From NCBI RefSeq assembly GCF_000178855.1, contig NZ_ADVG01000003.1, forward strand, positions 248,001 to 312,000: DNA of 64,000 bases, written 5' to 3'. The DNA comes from Ktedonobacter racemifer DSM 44963 (GTDB taxonomy: Bacteria > Chloroflexota > Ktedonobacteria > Ktedonobacterales > Ktedonobacteraceae). The first letter of the stretch is position 1, and each line of letters begins with the position of its first letter. The translations under genes were made by a program, and so were the position numbers. The notes below the pieces were generated by a model. That model ran no database searches and was not told where the DNA came from. It was given only the letters and a program-made list of their open reading frames with translations. This document shows, piece after piece, positions 49,863 to 59,238 of this stretch.

Positions 49863-51953
49863 ATGGCATCTTTACTTTTCTCGTCCACCCTGACCCAACT
49901 CGTCGAGCGATCACGTTGGCTGGGTGCTGACCGTTCCGTCTGCAACTGGGGCGGCGGCAACACTTCTGCCAAAGCGGACGAACGAGATTTCCGCGGACGA
50001 ACGGCCCGTATTCTGTGGGTTAAAGGCTCTGGCTCGGACCTGGCAAGCTGTACTGAGGCATCGTTTACTGGTCTGTATCTGGATGATTTGCTGCCTTTAC
50101 TTGAGCGCGAGCAGATGAGCGATGCCGAGATGGTCGCGTACCTGGGACACTGCTTCTTTGATCCTGGTCGTCCACGCCCCTCTATCGAAACGCTCTTGCA
50201 CGCTTTTTTGCCCTTCGCCCATATTGACCATACCCACGCGGACGCGGCCAATTATTTTGCCTGTGCCGCCAACGGAGAAGCGCTTGCTCACGCGTGTTTT
50301 GGCGATGATCTGCTCTGGATACCTTACCGTCGCCCTGGCTTCGGGCTGGCTCGCGAGGTTGCCCTGGCCGTGCATGCACATCCAGAGGCCAGGTTAGTCA
50401 TCCTGGCCAAACACGGATTGATCACCTGGGGCGAGACCGACGAGGAGTGTTACGCCTCTACATGCTCGACCATTGCCCGTGCGCGTGAGTTTGTTGAAAA
50501 TCGAATCTCAGAAGCACGTCGACCACTCTTTGGTGGCCCGCGTGTTCCCTCCCTCCCAACAGAAGAACGAAGGTCCGTTGCTTCGCAGATCGCGCCGACG
50601 CTACGTGGACTGGTCTCTGTGGATAAACACCAGGTCCTGCGGTTTGAAGATGACGAAGATGTGCTCACCTTCGTGTCCAGCCAGGATGCTCCTCGCCTGA
50701 CCACCATTGGCGCGGCCTGCCCGGATCACCTGGTCCATACAAAACCCTGGCCCTTGCTGGTCGAGTGGACTCCCGACCAGGGTCGTGAGACCCTGGCTGA
50801 AGCAGTGGAGACCGGGATCGCGGCCTATGTGACCCGTTATCGCCAGTATCTTGCAGAGAACCTCAGCCAGAACCTTGATCCTGATGCCTCCCTCCCGGTC
50901 TTTCGTGAAGCAGATGCGGCTAGTGATCCGCATCCTCGCGTGATTCTGATTCCCGGCGTTGGTATGTTTACCACAGGCAAAGATATGGCTCTGGCTGAGG
51001 TCTCGGCGCAACTCTATCATCGCGCCATTGCCGTCATGCGTGGGGCTGAAGCCTGTGGCGGTTTTATTTCGCTTTCGGACGCGGAAAGCTATGCGGTCGA
51101 GTACTGGCCACTAGAGCAGTATAAACTCAAGCTCGCTCCTCCTGAGCGCGAGTTTGCGCGACGCGTGGTACTGGTAACTGGTGCGGCTGGCGGCATTGGC
51201 TCAGCCATCTGCCGGCGTGTCGCACAGGATGGAGCACATATCGTGGCCACCGATATCGATCTTGCCAGCGCGGAACAACTGGCTACCACTCTCAATCAGC
51301 AGTACGGTCCAGGGCGAGCGCTCGCCATCAAAATGGATGTGACCAGCGAGGAGAGTGTGCAGGCAGCGTTTGAGCAAGCTGCGTTAAGGTTCGGTGGCAT
51401 CGATATTATTGTCAACAACGCGGGACTCGCCTCCAGCGCGCCCATCACCGAGACCAGCCTGACCGAGTGGAACAAGAACTGGAACGTGCTCGCCACTGGC
51501 TATTTTCTGGTGGCACGCGCTGGTTTCCAGCTGTTGCAGCAACAGGGACGTGGAGGCAGTCTCGTTTTTGTTGCCAGTAAGAACGCGCTGGTGGCGGGCA
51601 AAAATGCTGCCGCCTATTCGACTGCCAAGGCAGCCGAGGCCCACCTGGCACGCTGTCTGGCCGAAGAAGGTGGTCAATTCGGGATTCGCGTCAACACGGT
51701 CAATCCTGATGCAGTGCTTTCTGGCTCACGCATTTGGGGAAGCGCCTGGCGAGAGGAACGAGCGGCGACCTATGGGGTTGCGCCTGACCAGTTGGAAGAG
51801 GTCTATCGCAAACGAACCACGCTTGGCGTCAATATTTTGCCCGAAGATATTGCGGAAGTAGTAGCGTTCTTTGCCTCGCCAACGCGCTCCAGCAAGAGCA
51901 CCGGCAATATGCTCAACGTCGATGGAGGCGTCTCTGCCGCGTATCCGCGCTAA
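49863..51953 (+). CDS. Rhamnulose-1-phosphate aldolase / lactaldehyde dehydrogenase fusion
   Basis: A 696-residue two-domain enzyme. Residues 1-430 form a class II aldolase (NWGGGNTSAKA near 29, metal site HIDHTHADAANY and ILAKHGLITWG). Residues 434-696 form a short-chain dehydrogenase with VTGAAGGIGSAI, IVNNAGLASS and YSTAKAAEAHLA (Tyr-x-x-x-Lys). The first half cleaves rhamnulose-1-phosphate to dihydroxyacetone phosphate and L-lactaldehyde, the second oxidises lactaldehyde to lactate. It corresponds to the RhaEW-type protein. GAGGAATTG precedes ATG 49863. The gene lies between isomerase and kinase. Confidence 0.92.
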   Translation: MASLLFSSTLTQLVERSRWLGADRSVCNWGGGNTSAKADERDFRGRTARILWVKGSGSDLASCTEASFTGLYLDDLLPLLEREQMSDAEMVAYLGHCFFDPGRPRPSIETLLHAFLPFAHIDHTHADAANYFACAANGEALAHACFGDDLLWIPYRRPGFGLAREVALAVHAHPEARLVILAKHGLITWGETDEECYASTCSTIARAREFVENRISEARRPLFGGPRVPSLPTEERRSVASQIAPTLRGLVSVDKHQVLRFEDDEDVLTFVSSQDAPRLTTIGAACPDHLVHTKPWPLLVEWTPDQGRETLAEAVETGIAAYVTRYRQYLAENLSQNLDPDASLPVFREADAASDPHPRVILIPGVGMFTTGKDMALAEVSAQLYHRAIAVMRGAEACGGFISLSDAESYAVEYWPLEQYKLKLAPPEREFARRVVLVTGAAGGIGSAICRRVAQDGAHIVATDIDLASAEQLATTLNQQYGPGRALAIKMDVTSEESVQAAFEQAALRFGGIDIIVNNAGLASSAPITETSLTEWNKNWNVLATGYFLVARAGFQLLQQQGRGGSLVFVASKNALVAGKNAAAYSTAKAAEAHLARCLAEEGGQFGIRVNTVNPDAVLSGSRIWGSAWREERAATYGVAPDQLEEVYRKRTTLGVNILPEDIAEVVAFFASPTRSSKSTGNMLNVDGGVSAAYPR

Positions 51954-51969
51954 GAGAGGAGAGACATGT

Positions 51970-53448
51970 ATGACGACACGCAACGTCGCGGCGGTTGATC
52001 TTGGTGCCGAGAGCGGACGCATCATCCTGGGACGCTTCAATGGCAAGAAGCTCCTCCTGGAAGAGGTGCATCGCTTTGCCAACCGACCGGTCACCATCCA
52101 TGGACATCGTTTCTGGAATATTCCTGGCCTCTGGGACGAGACCCTGATAGGGCTGCGCAAAGCTCGCCAACGGGCTGGATCATTGGACAGCATCGGGGTC
52201 GATACCTGGGGGGTCGATTACGGGCTGGTGGATCGCAACGGATTCTTACTCGGTTTGCCATTTCAGTATCGTGATCAACGCACGTCGACCATTATGGAAC
52301 AGGTCTGTGCCCTTATCCCACGTGAGCGCATCTATGCCCACACCGGCATTCAGTTTCTGCCCTTTAACACCCTGTTCCAGCTCACGGCACACGAGTATCA
52401 GCAACCAGGTGCCCTTGCCCAGGCTCACCGCCTACTCATGATTCCAGATCTGTTTCATAACTGGCTAAGCGGATCAATGGTGAGTGAGCGCACAAACGCT
52501 TCGACGACACAATGCTGGGACGCGGTGGCGGGCGTATGGGACGTGGATCTTCTGACGCAACTGGGTCTTCCTACAAGCATGCTTCCTCTGGTGGTTGAGC
52601 CGGGCACACCGCTTGGTCCGGTTCTCGCAGAATGGCAGGACGATCTGGGTTCCGCGTTGGTCATCGCTCCTGCGACTCATGACACTGGGTCGGCCATTGC
52701 GGCCGCGCCAGTCTCCTCTCCGGATAGTTGGGGGTACATCAGTTCGGGAACCTGGTCGCTCGTTGGGGTCGAACTGCCCCAACCTCTGATCAGTCCAGGG
52801 GTGCTGGCCGCCAATTATACGAATGAAGGGGGCGTGTTTGGCACCACACGTTTCCTGAAAAACGTGATGGGGCTCTGGCTCTTGCAAGAATGCCAACGCC
52901 AGTGGGCGCGAGATGGGCATACACTGGATTATGAAACCTTATCGACCGATGTGGCAGGAGTACCAGCCTTTGCTGCACTGGTTGATCCAGACGATCCACG
53001 CTTTCTCGCTCCAATGAACATGCCAGCCACCATGAACGCGTATCTCCAGGAACACGGGCAAGAGCCGCTTCAGGCCCCAGCGGCCTTTGCCCGCTGCATT
53101 CTGGAGAGCCTGGTCTTACGCTATTGCGAGGTGTTTCGGCAGATGGGTATTCTGACAGGCAAAGACATCAAGGGTGTTCATGTTCTTGGTGGAGGTGCCC
53201 GCAACGCCTGGTTGAATCAGTGGCTGGCTAATGCGCTTGGAATACCTGTGATCGCTGGACCACACGAAGCAACTGCGTACGGCAATGCCCTGATGCAGCT
53301 AGTAGGCCTGGGAGATCTCCAGAGCCTGGCAGAGGTGCGCACGGTGGCCCAACGCACCGCTACCCGTCTCTTTGAGCCACAGGCTGCCCAGCATGAAGCC
53401 TGGCAAGAAGCCGCAGGACAGTTCCGCGCGTTGACTGGTACCCATTGA
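51970..53448 (+). CDS. rhaB: Rhamnulokinase
   Basis: A 492-residue FGGY-family sugar kinase. AAVDLGAESGRIILGRF is the phosphate-1 motif, SIGVDTWGVDYGLVD the glucokinase-like loop, PATHDTGSAIAA the catalytic Asp region and GGGARNAWLNQWLANALG the adenosine site. These match RhaB and its relatives. ATG 51970 follows GAGAGGAGAG. It phosphorylates L-rhamnulose and completes the pathway with the isomerase and aldolase. Confidence 0.93.
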   Translation: MTTRNVAAVDLGAESGRIILGRFNGKKLLLEEVHRFANRPVTIHGHRFWNIPGLWDETLIGLRKARQRAGSLDSIGVDTWGVDYGLVDRNGFLLGLPFQYRDQRTSTIMEQVCALIPRERIYAHTGIQFLPFNTLFQLTAHEYQQPGALAQAHRLLMIPDLFHNWLSGSMVSERTNASTTQCWDAVAGVWDVDLLTQLGLPTSMLPLVVEPGTPLGPVLAEWQDDLGSALVIAPATHDTGSAIAAAPVSSPDSWGYISSGTWSLVGVELPQPLISPGVLAANYTNEGGVFGTTRFLKNVMGLWLLQECQRQWARDGHTLDYETLSTDVAGVPAFAALVDPDDPRFLAPMNMPATMNAYLQEHGQEPLQAPAAFARCILESLVLRYCEVFRQMGILTGKDIKGVHVLGGGARNAWLNQWLANALGIPVIAGPHEATAYGNALMQLVGLGDLQSLAEVRTVAQRTATRLFEPQAAQHEAWQEAAGQFRALTGTH

Positions 53449-53679
53449 GTGAGTTGAATACATGATGAGCGTGCTTGAACGTCTCTTGCCTGACCTCGAC
53501 ACCACGGTCATCCCAGAGGTTGCCAGAGGGATGTCCTTGCACGCTTGCCTTGCCTTCGCCACCACCACGCTCCCTGATCATCCAGGGGCAACCTCTCCAC
53601 AAAAAACGCGCCTTATGCGGTATACTCTCTGTAGAGCATGCAAAGCCACCAGGTCTTCTCAACAGCACAAAGAAAGCAG

Positions 53680-53943
53680 GTGAACCCCATAGACAACACG
53701 CATGACATAGAGCTCTCAGATGGGCGCGTCGTCCGCCTGACTCCAGAACAGGCCCTTGCCTTCCTCACCTGGCTTCACGACCAGATGCCGGACCTACCTG
53801 AGGCCCTCGCTGCCTGGCTCGCACAGCAGCAGCCTTCCCACGATCTCCCTCCCCTCGAACCCTATTGCGTAGTTGAACGCTCGCCCGATGGCTTCTATCA
53901 TATCGCCGACTTCGGCTTGGATCTCCCCGACGATAGCCTCTAA
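53680..53943 (+). CDS. Small uncharacterised protein
   Basis: An 87-residue protein with a coherent reading frame (DIELSDGRVVRLTPEQALAFLTWLHDQMP, then a Pro-rich linker and FYHIADFGLDLPDD). GTG 53680 is taken as the start after GAAAGCAGG; ATG 53638 is possible. A TATACT -10 lies at 53621-53626. Function unknown. The 230 bp before it, after rhaB, hold no gene I can support. Confidence 0.55.
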   Translation: MNPIDNTHDIELSDGRVVRLTPEQALAFLTWLHDQMPDLPEALAAWLAQQQPSHDLPPLEPYCVVERSPDGFYHIADFGLDLPDDSL

Positions 53944-54140
53944 CCACCCATCTCCTCCTCTTCGAATAGCTGCTCGCCACGAGAAGATAGCTGTGTTTGT
54001 GCAGCGTGCTGTTTTCGGAGGTTAACGTCAGCTTCCCCTGGCAGAGAAAGAGGACATGCTCATGATGCCTAGAATTGGGAAGCCCTGCTGGCATTAGCAA
54101 AAATAGAGACTTTTGGGTGCCACTCTGGTAAAATAAGACG

Positions 54141-54986
54141 ATGAAGCTCTACGCGATTAGTGACTTACACATTGGGCATGCCACCAATAGGCAGGCGCTG
54201 GAGGAACTTCCTTCTTATCCGGACGATTGGCTGATTCTGGCTGGTGATGTCGGTGAGACCTTAGATCATCTGCGTTATGCCCTGTCTCTGTTGACCAGGC
54301 GTTTCGCCCGGGTTATCTGGGTTCCTGGCAATCATGATCTATGGACTATCCCATCTCAAAAAACATCCTCCGACAACTTGCGTGGTGACGCCAAATACGC
54401 TGCCCTGGTCTCCATTTGTAGAAGCTATGGAGTGCTGACCCCCGAAGATCCCTATGTGCAATGGCCCGGAGCCGGAACTCCATACCTGCTTGCGCCACTT
54501 TTTCTTCTCTATGACTATAGCTTTCGGCCAGCCGAGATTCCCGAAGAGAAGGCGCTCGAATGGGCGCTTGAGGCCGATATCCTCTGTTCTGACGAGTATC
54601 TACTCCACCCCGACCCCTATCCCTCCAGAGCGGCGTGGTGCGCGGCACGCTGTGCATATACCGAAAGGCGCCTTCAAGTAGTAGAGCCTACCACACCCCT
54701 GATCCTGATCAACCATTTTCCCCTTTACGAGCCCCTTGTGCGCCTTAAGCGTATTCCACGCTTCTCTCTCTGGTGTGGAACACGGCGTACCCATGATTGG
54801 CATAAGCGTTTTCCGACGGCGATGGTCATCTATGGACACTTACACATCCCTCGTACTGATGTGGTAGATGGTGTGCACTTTGAAGAGGTTTCGCTTGGTT
54901 ATCCGCAACAGTGGAACAAAGAGAAAGGCATTCAGGGATATCTGCGCCAGATCCTCCCATCCCTAACCGAAAGCTCCCCACGCTAA
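54141..54986 (+). CDS. Metallophosphoesterase (calcineurin-like)
   Basis: A 281-residue phosphoesterase. Metal ligands appear in order: SDLHIGH, LAGDVGE, VPGNHDLW, INHFPL and YGHLHIP. This is a full set of calcineurin-like motifs. Substrate unknown; some relatives act on nucleic acids or nucleotides. No clear ribosome site is seen; TAAAAT at about 54130 may be a -10 for a leaderless or short-leader message. Confidence 0.9.
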   Translation: MKLYAISDLHIGHATNRQALEELPSYPDDWLILAGDVGETLDHLRYALSLLTRRFARVIWVPGNHDLWTIPSQKTSSDNLRGDAKYAALVSICRSYGVLTPEDPYVQWPGAGTPYLLAPLFLLYDYSFRPAEIPEEKALEWALEADILCSDEYLLHPDPYPSRAAWCAARCAYTERRLQVVEPTTPLILINHFPLYEPLVRLKRIPRFSLWCGTRRTHDWHKRFPTAMVIYGHLHIPRTDVVDGVHFEEVSLGYPQQWNKEKGIQGYLRQILPSLTESSPR

Positions 54987-55015
54987 AGCCTTTACACTTA
55001 CACACAAGACAGAAA

Positions 55016-56308
55016 TCAATCATAGGGTACATTCGGCGCGTCCTGACGTGATTGAAAAGGAATCTGCACAGAACAAATGATTCCTTGCGCTTCAGAAGAG
55101 GTTATCCATATGCGTCCACCATGTCGCTCAATGATCTCTTTGCAGATCGTGAGGCCAAGCCCCCACCCTTCTCTGTTTGTGGCTTCAGCGGAAGGTGTGC
55201 GATAAAAAGGTTCGAAAAGCTGCTCCTGCTGCTCTCGAGTAAATACAGGCCCCTCATTCTGGACTTGAAGAAGTACATTGGGAAGTTCTACCCTCAGTGA
55301 GACATTGACCGCAGTATGTTCTGGCGAGTACTGAATGGCGTTTCTGACAACGTTAATGACGACCTGGGAAAGCCGTTCGCAATCGGCTTGCAGGATGAGA
55401 GGGAATGGTGGGCATGTAAACGTAATCGTGCGCTTTGAGAATGCGCGCTGATCCTCGATGACTTCGCGACAGAGGTCACAAAAATCGCACGAACTCAGCC
55501 GTAATTGAATATCACCTGACCGGAAACTGCTCAGGTGAATCACTTCCTCCATCAAGGCGTGCAAAGCGAATGCTCGCGCGAGAATTTTTTCAAAATGCTT
55601 CTTCCATATGAGCGGCTCTGTCGCTGCACCTTCTCCTTTGTTCAGGCGACGCAGGGCAAGTTGCGCCTCTCCAAGTATCGTGGTAAGCGGGGTCCTCAAT
55701 TCATGGGCTGCCCGGATGAGAAAATGGTCCTTGAGACGGTTCGCGCTCTCGAGCTGCTGAATAGCCGCTGCCAGTTCCTGCGCGTACGCATGCGCCTCTT
55801 GTCTTGCGACAAGGGCACGTTTGTATTGCACTTGATGTTGAGCCGCAAGAAAAGCAATCGCGATTTGCGCAAACACGAAGGGAATGAGGAGAGTGAAATC
55901 ATACCAAATATTTAAGCCAAATAAGTCATATTGAGGAACGACAAAGATGCTGAAGACAAAGAACCCTATGGCCATGGTAAACAATGCGGGACCAACACCC
56001 CACATAAATCCGACAATGACAGCAATCAGACAAAAAGGCGTCCAGATAAAGTGTGGCATTTTGAGAAAGTGGTTCAGGAGTACGGCAAGAAGGACAAGAA
56101 CGAGCCCAACTCCATAACCGACAAAAGTCTGGTGCCACCTTCTCTTCCTGGTGGCCAAACGTTGAGTATTGGTCCCATGGCGCCAAAGATATCGGTTTAC
56201 TCTTCTCATACGTATCATGCCTCTACTCATCATCTCCTGCCTCATAGCATTCTTGCACGAGAAGAGTGTGGCCTTCAGCTTCCAGACAATGTGCCCCAGC
56301 TGACACAC
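55016..56308 (-). CDS. Sensor histidine kinase, DUF4118-like membrane domain
   Basis: A 430-residue kinase. Four closely spaced helices (FVGYGVGLVLVLLAVLLNHF, IWTPFCLIAVIVGFMWGV and two more, about 64-160) resemble the KdpD-type DUF4118 membrane unit, so sensing is probably intramembrane. Then come HELRTPLTTILGEAQLALRR, the N box NVVRNAIQYS, and WGLGLTICKEIIERHGGR. The G1 box is weakly conserved (QNEGPVF). The start is uncertain among several Met in the first 34 residues. No response regulator gene is adjacent; only a fragment of one lies upstream. Confidence 0.87.
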   Translation of the reverse strand: MCQLGHIVWKLKATLFSCKNAMRQEMMSRGMIRMRRVNRYLWRHGTNTQRLATRKRRWHQTFVGYGVGLVLVLLAVLLNHFLKMPHFIWTPFCLIAVIVGFMWGVGPALFTMAIGFFVFSIFVVPQYDLFGLNIWYDFTLLIPFVFAQIAIAFLAAQHQVQYKRALVARQEAHAYAQELAAAIQQLESANRLKDHFLIRAAHELRTPLTTILGEAQLALRRLNKGEGAATEPLIWKKHFEKILARAFALHALMEEVIHLSSFRSGDIQLRLSSCDFCDLCREVIEDQRAFSKRTITFTCPPFPLILQADCERLSQVVINVVRNAIQYSPEHTAVNVSLRVELPNVLLQVQNEGPVFTREQQEQLFEPFYRTPSAEATNREGWGLGLTICKEIIERHGGRIWITSSEAQGIICSVQIPFQSRQDAPNVPYD

Positions 56309-56687
56309 TGAGAAGCATGCGATAGCTTCTCGTGAGAGGATTTCTCATTAAGTAGAGAGTACATCTTCCTTTTATCACTCTACCCCCCAAGAAAACCGCA
56401 ACAACATCAACCGCAACAGACCAGGCGGCTCACTTTCGTGATCAACAATTCAAGAATTCCCAGCGAGAATCCCGATTAAGAAACTGATAAAACTCCAAAC
56501 ATTCGTGACTAGAAAGAAACATCCTCATAGTCTTCAATGGCATCTACTTAGCAGACAACATGAAAGGAAGCAATCAAGCCAACTCTAGGAACAACCCATC
56601 CTGACTCTGCCTCGTAAAGTAAGAGATACCCATCACGCTCATATTCGGCAGCGGGAGGCATCCTCCACCTACAATTGCACTGGCCAA
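56309..56687. other. Intergenic stretch
   Basis: About 380 AT-rich bases upstream of the histidine kinase. No gene, hairpin or RNA was recognised; it may include the kinase promoter on the minus strand. Confidence 0.4.
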
Positions 56688-57035
56688 TTGCATAAATTGC
56701 ACATCCCAACCCTTATTCTCCATGGAAAAAAGGACAGCATTGCCCCCTATCCATTAGCTCAAGAGATGCATGTCGAAATACAAGGCTCGCAATTGATCGC
56801 TTTTAAGGGTGGGCATCTCTTCTCTCTCATGAAGGAGCGTCAACCGTGCCTTGACGCTATAGCAAAGTTCCTACAGGAGGAGCCATTCTTTAGTGAAATC
56901 TCACCATCAAATTGGTCGATTCTATCTGATACACTGCGCCTCAAGCTAGAAGACGATCCCAGACATCCTACGTATCTTGAAACCATCACTGGCGTCGGAT
57001 ATCGGTTCCGCCAACCTTGTATGCCTCCGCAATAA
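56688..57035 (+). pseudogene. Chimeric remnant: hydrolase tail plus response-regulator tail
   Basis: The first half of this 115-codon frame reads IPTLILHGKKDSIAPYPLAQ and AFKGGHLFSLMKE, the end of an alpha/beta hydrolase including the catalytic Asp and His. The second half reads LRLKLEDDPRHPTYLETITG and VGYRFRQP, the last wing of an OmpR-type DNA-binding domain. Neither domain is complete, so it is a fusion of two gene fragments, best treated as debris. Confidence 0.65.
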
Positions 57036-57178
57036 ATGATTTTTCGTCAGGCGGTTTGCTCTCTCTCAAACGAAAGAAGTACAATAAGGCCACACATCAC
57101 CCTCAAAGAATTCTTAGAGGGGAATAGAAATGCCAGAATCCCATCTCTCATCATTCGAGGAACAGGAGGAATTCGACA

Positions 57179-58183
57179 ATGAAAATCAAGCGAATGGGCC
57201 GCACGGGACTACATGTCTCTGAAATTTGCCTGGGTACCATGACCTTTGGCAACCAGTGCGACGAGCCAACCTCACGTGCCATTATGCAAAAAGCCTTTGA
57301 TGCAGGAGTGACGTTCTTTGATACCGCCGATGCGTACCCCCTGGGAGCGTCCCTGGAAACAGTTGGGCGCACTGAGGAATATATCGGAGGCTGGCTCAAA
57401 GGTCGCAGAGAACAGATTGTCCTGGCGACCAAGTTCTTTGGCAAGATGGGGCAGGGGCCTAATGAGCAAGGCGGATCACGCAAACACATTGTTCAGGCCG
57501 TAGAGGCGAGTTTGCGTCGCTTGCAAACAGATTATATCGACCTCTACCAGATGCATTCTCCTGATCCCGAAACGCCCCTTGATGAAACATTACGCGCTCT
57601 AGATGATCTGGTTCACAGCGGCAAAGTGCTTTATATTGGCTGCTCCAATTATCCAGCCTGGCTGTTGACGAAGGCGCTTTGGACCAGCGATAAATGGGGC
57701 CTGGCTCGCTTTGACTGCGTACAACCACGTTACAATCTTTTATTCCGCCATATCGAAGCCGAGCTATTCCCACTTGCGCTTGACCAGGGAATAGGGGTAA
57801 TAAGTTACAATCCTCTGGCTGGAGGAGTCCTGACAGGACGCTATCAACCAGGGCAACAACCGAGCGAGGGGACACGTTTCACGCTCAACAATGCTGGAAA
57901 ACTCTATCAAGCCCGATACTGGCAAGATGCGCAAATGCAAGCAGTGGAAAGACTCAAGAAGTTTTGCCAGGAACGCAATCTCTCGGTGGCGCAACTTGCG
58001 CTGGCCTGGGTCCTTTCTCAACCTGCAATTACGTCGGCCATCGTGGGAGCTAGCAAACCAGAGCAACTCGACCAGACCCTCCCAGCGGTTGATCTGGTCC
58101 TCGATGAACAGATGCTAGAAGTATGTGATGATGTCTGGTATCAACTTCCACGCGAACGCAATCGCGATGTCGCCTTCCGTTAG
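57179..58183 (+). CDS. Aldo/keto reductase
   Basis: A 334-residue NADPH-dependent reductase. The tetrad is visible: Asp and Tyr in FFDTADAYPLG, Lys in LATKFFGKMG and His in LYQMHSPDP. Signature IGCSNYPAWLL and the C-terminal cofactor loop AIVGASKPEQL fit the YhdN/Gsp69-like group. AGGAGG precedes ATG 57179. Substrate unknown. Confidence 0.93.
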   Translation: MKIKRMGRTGLHVSEICLGTMTFGNQCDEPTSRAIMQKAFDAGVTFFDTADAYPLGASLETVGRTEEYIGGWLKGRREQIVLATKFFGKMGQGPNEQGGSRKHIVQAVEASLRRLQTDYIDLYQMHSPDPETPLDETLRALDDLVHSGKVLYIGCSNYPAWLLTKALWTSDKWGLARFDCVQPRYNLLFRHIEAELFPLALDQGIGVISYNPLAGGVLTGRYQPGQQPSEGTRFTLNNAGKLYQARYWQDAQMQAVERLKKFCQERNLSVAQLALAWVLSQPAITSAIVGASKPEQLDQTLPAVDLVLDEQMLEVCDDVWYQLPRERNRDVAFR

Positions 58184-58312
58184 CTCGTGAAGAGAGAGCA
58201 CTGACTGGAACGTGTAAATTGCGTTCTTCGTCGCGAGGCGGTAGTTCCCGTTGGAACGCGGGAGACGACCGCTTTTGCGTGAGAGATCACGTTGGTCAGA
58301 GGAAAAGCACCT

Positions 58313-59005
58313 ATGCAGGACAAAATACCATCGACGGGCGAAAAGAGCGAGAGGCACATGCTTACCCTCGCGCCAGGGAATGTAGTGACGGGTCTGAGTG
58401 TCTTCCAGGTTGATCAACCACACCAGAGCACCCTCGTCCAGACTGCAGAAGCAACCGCCAGACATGCTAGAACGGATGCAGGCATGCTAGGTTGCGCCAT
58501 TTTTCGCGCCATCGGCAAGGGGGATGTGGCGGTGTTGACGCAGTGGCTCAACCAGAGTTCCTACGATCAAGCTGAGCCGACGCTCCTCAAGCCACCGAAG
58601 CAGGACGTGTACCAGATCGTTCTGGTGGACCACATCACCGGCCAAAAGGCGTCACGTCTTGCGCTCTCCGATGGACTGTTTCACTTCATTAACGTCTTTC
58701 GTCTGACACCAAGCAAACGCGATGACTTCGTGCATTACTTTGAGCGCCTAACACGCCTCGTCCGTGTGCAACCAGGATATGTCTCCGCTAATCTGCTCAT
58801 GAGTCTAGATGGGTACCACGCCGTGAATATCGGACAATTCCAAACGCGCCAGGATTTTCAGGCGATCTTTCGCAAGCCTCGCGTGACGATGGGTTTTGCT
58901 CAAGGCATCCTCCGCCGCATTGTCCCAGGCCCACCGCGCTTACGTCAGTATGACCTGGTGGCCGTTTCCTTGTCCCATGCTCCCCAGATAGATCACACGC
59001 GGTGA
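58313..59005 (+). CDS. Tandem ABM-domain (monooxygenase-like) protein
   Basis: A 230-residue protein with two dimeric alpha-beta barrel units: the first around LVQTAEATARHARTDAGMLG, the second FINVFRLTPSKRDDFVHYF with PGYVSANLLMSLDGYHAVNIGQF. Antibiotic-biosynthesis monooxygenase (ABM) domains have this pattern and often oxidise quinol-like rings without cofactor; some only bind ligands. GAGGAAAAG precedes ATG 58313. It lies 129 bp after the aldo/keto reductase and may share its transcript. Confidence 0.8.
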   Translation: MQDKIPSTGEKSERHMLTLAPGNVVTGLSVFQVDQPHQSTLVQTAEATARHARTDAGMLGCAIFRAIGKGDVAVLTQWLNQSSYDQAEPTLLKPPKQDVYQIVLVDHITGQKASRLALSDGLFHFINVFRLTPSKRDDFVHYFERLTRLVRVQPGYVSANLLMSLDGYHAVNIGQFQTRQDFQAIFRKPRVTMGFAQGILRRIVPGPPRLRQYDLVAVSLSHAPQIDHTR

Positions 59006-59238
59006 GAGAAAGCAAACGGCTTCAGCAGTCATTTCGTCCTCCCTTCCTGGTTCCTCTCTCCTCCACTTCAAACCTTTTTCTAGCTGTTTGAGTTTGTTTA
59101 TAATGATATAAATACAAGCATGCGGAGATAAAGCGTTTTTGTAGTGCTTGCTCATATTAAGCTTGGTTGTATCTTTATGATTTAAACGCATTAGGATATT
59201 TTAATATGTTCAAGCAAAAAGGGGAACTTAGTGCAAGA

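Noticed and set aside
53462..53683. 73-codon plus-strand frame after rhaB
   Set aside because: No family resemblance and low-complexity composition; a -10 for the next gene lies within it.
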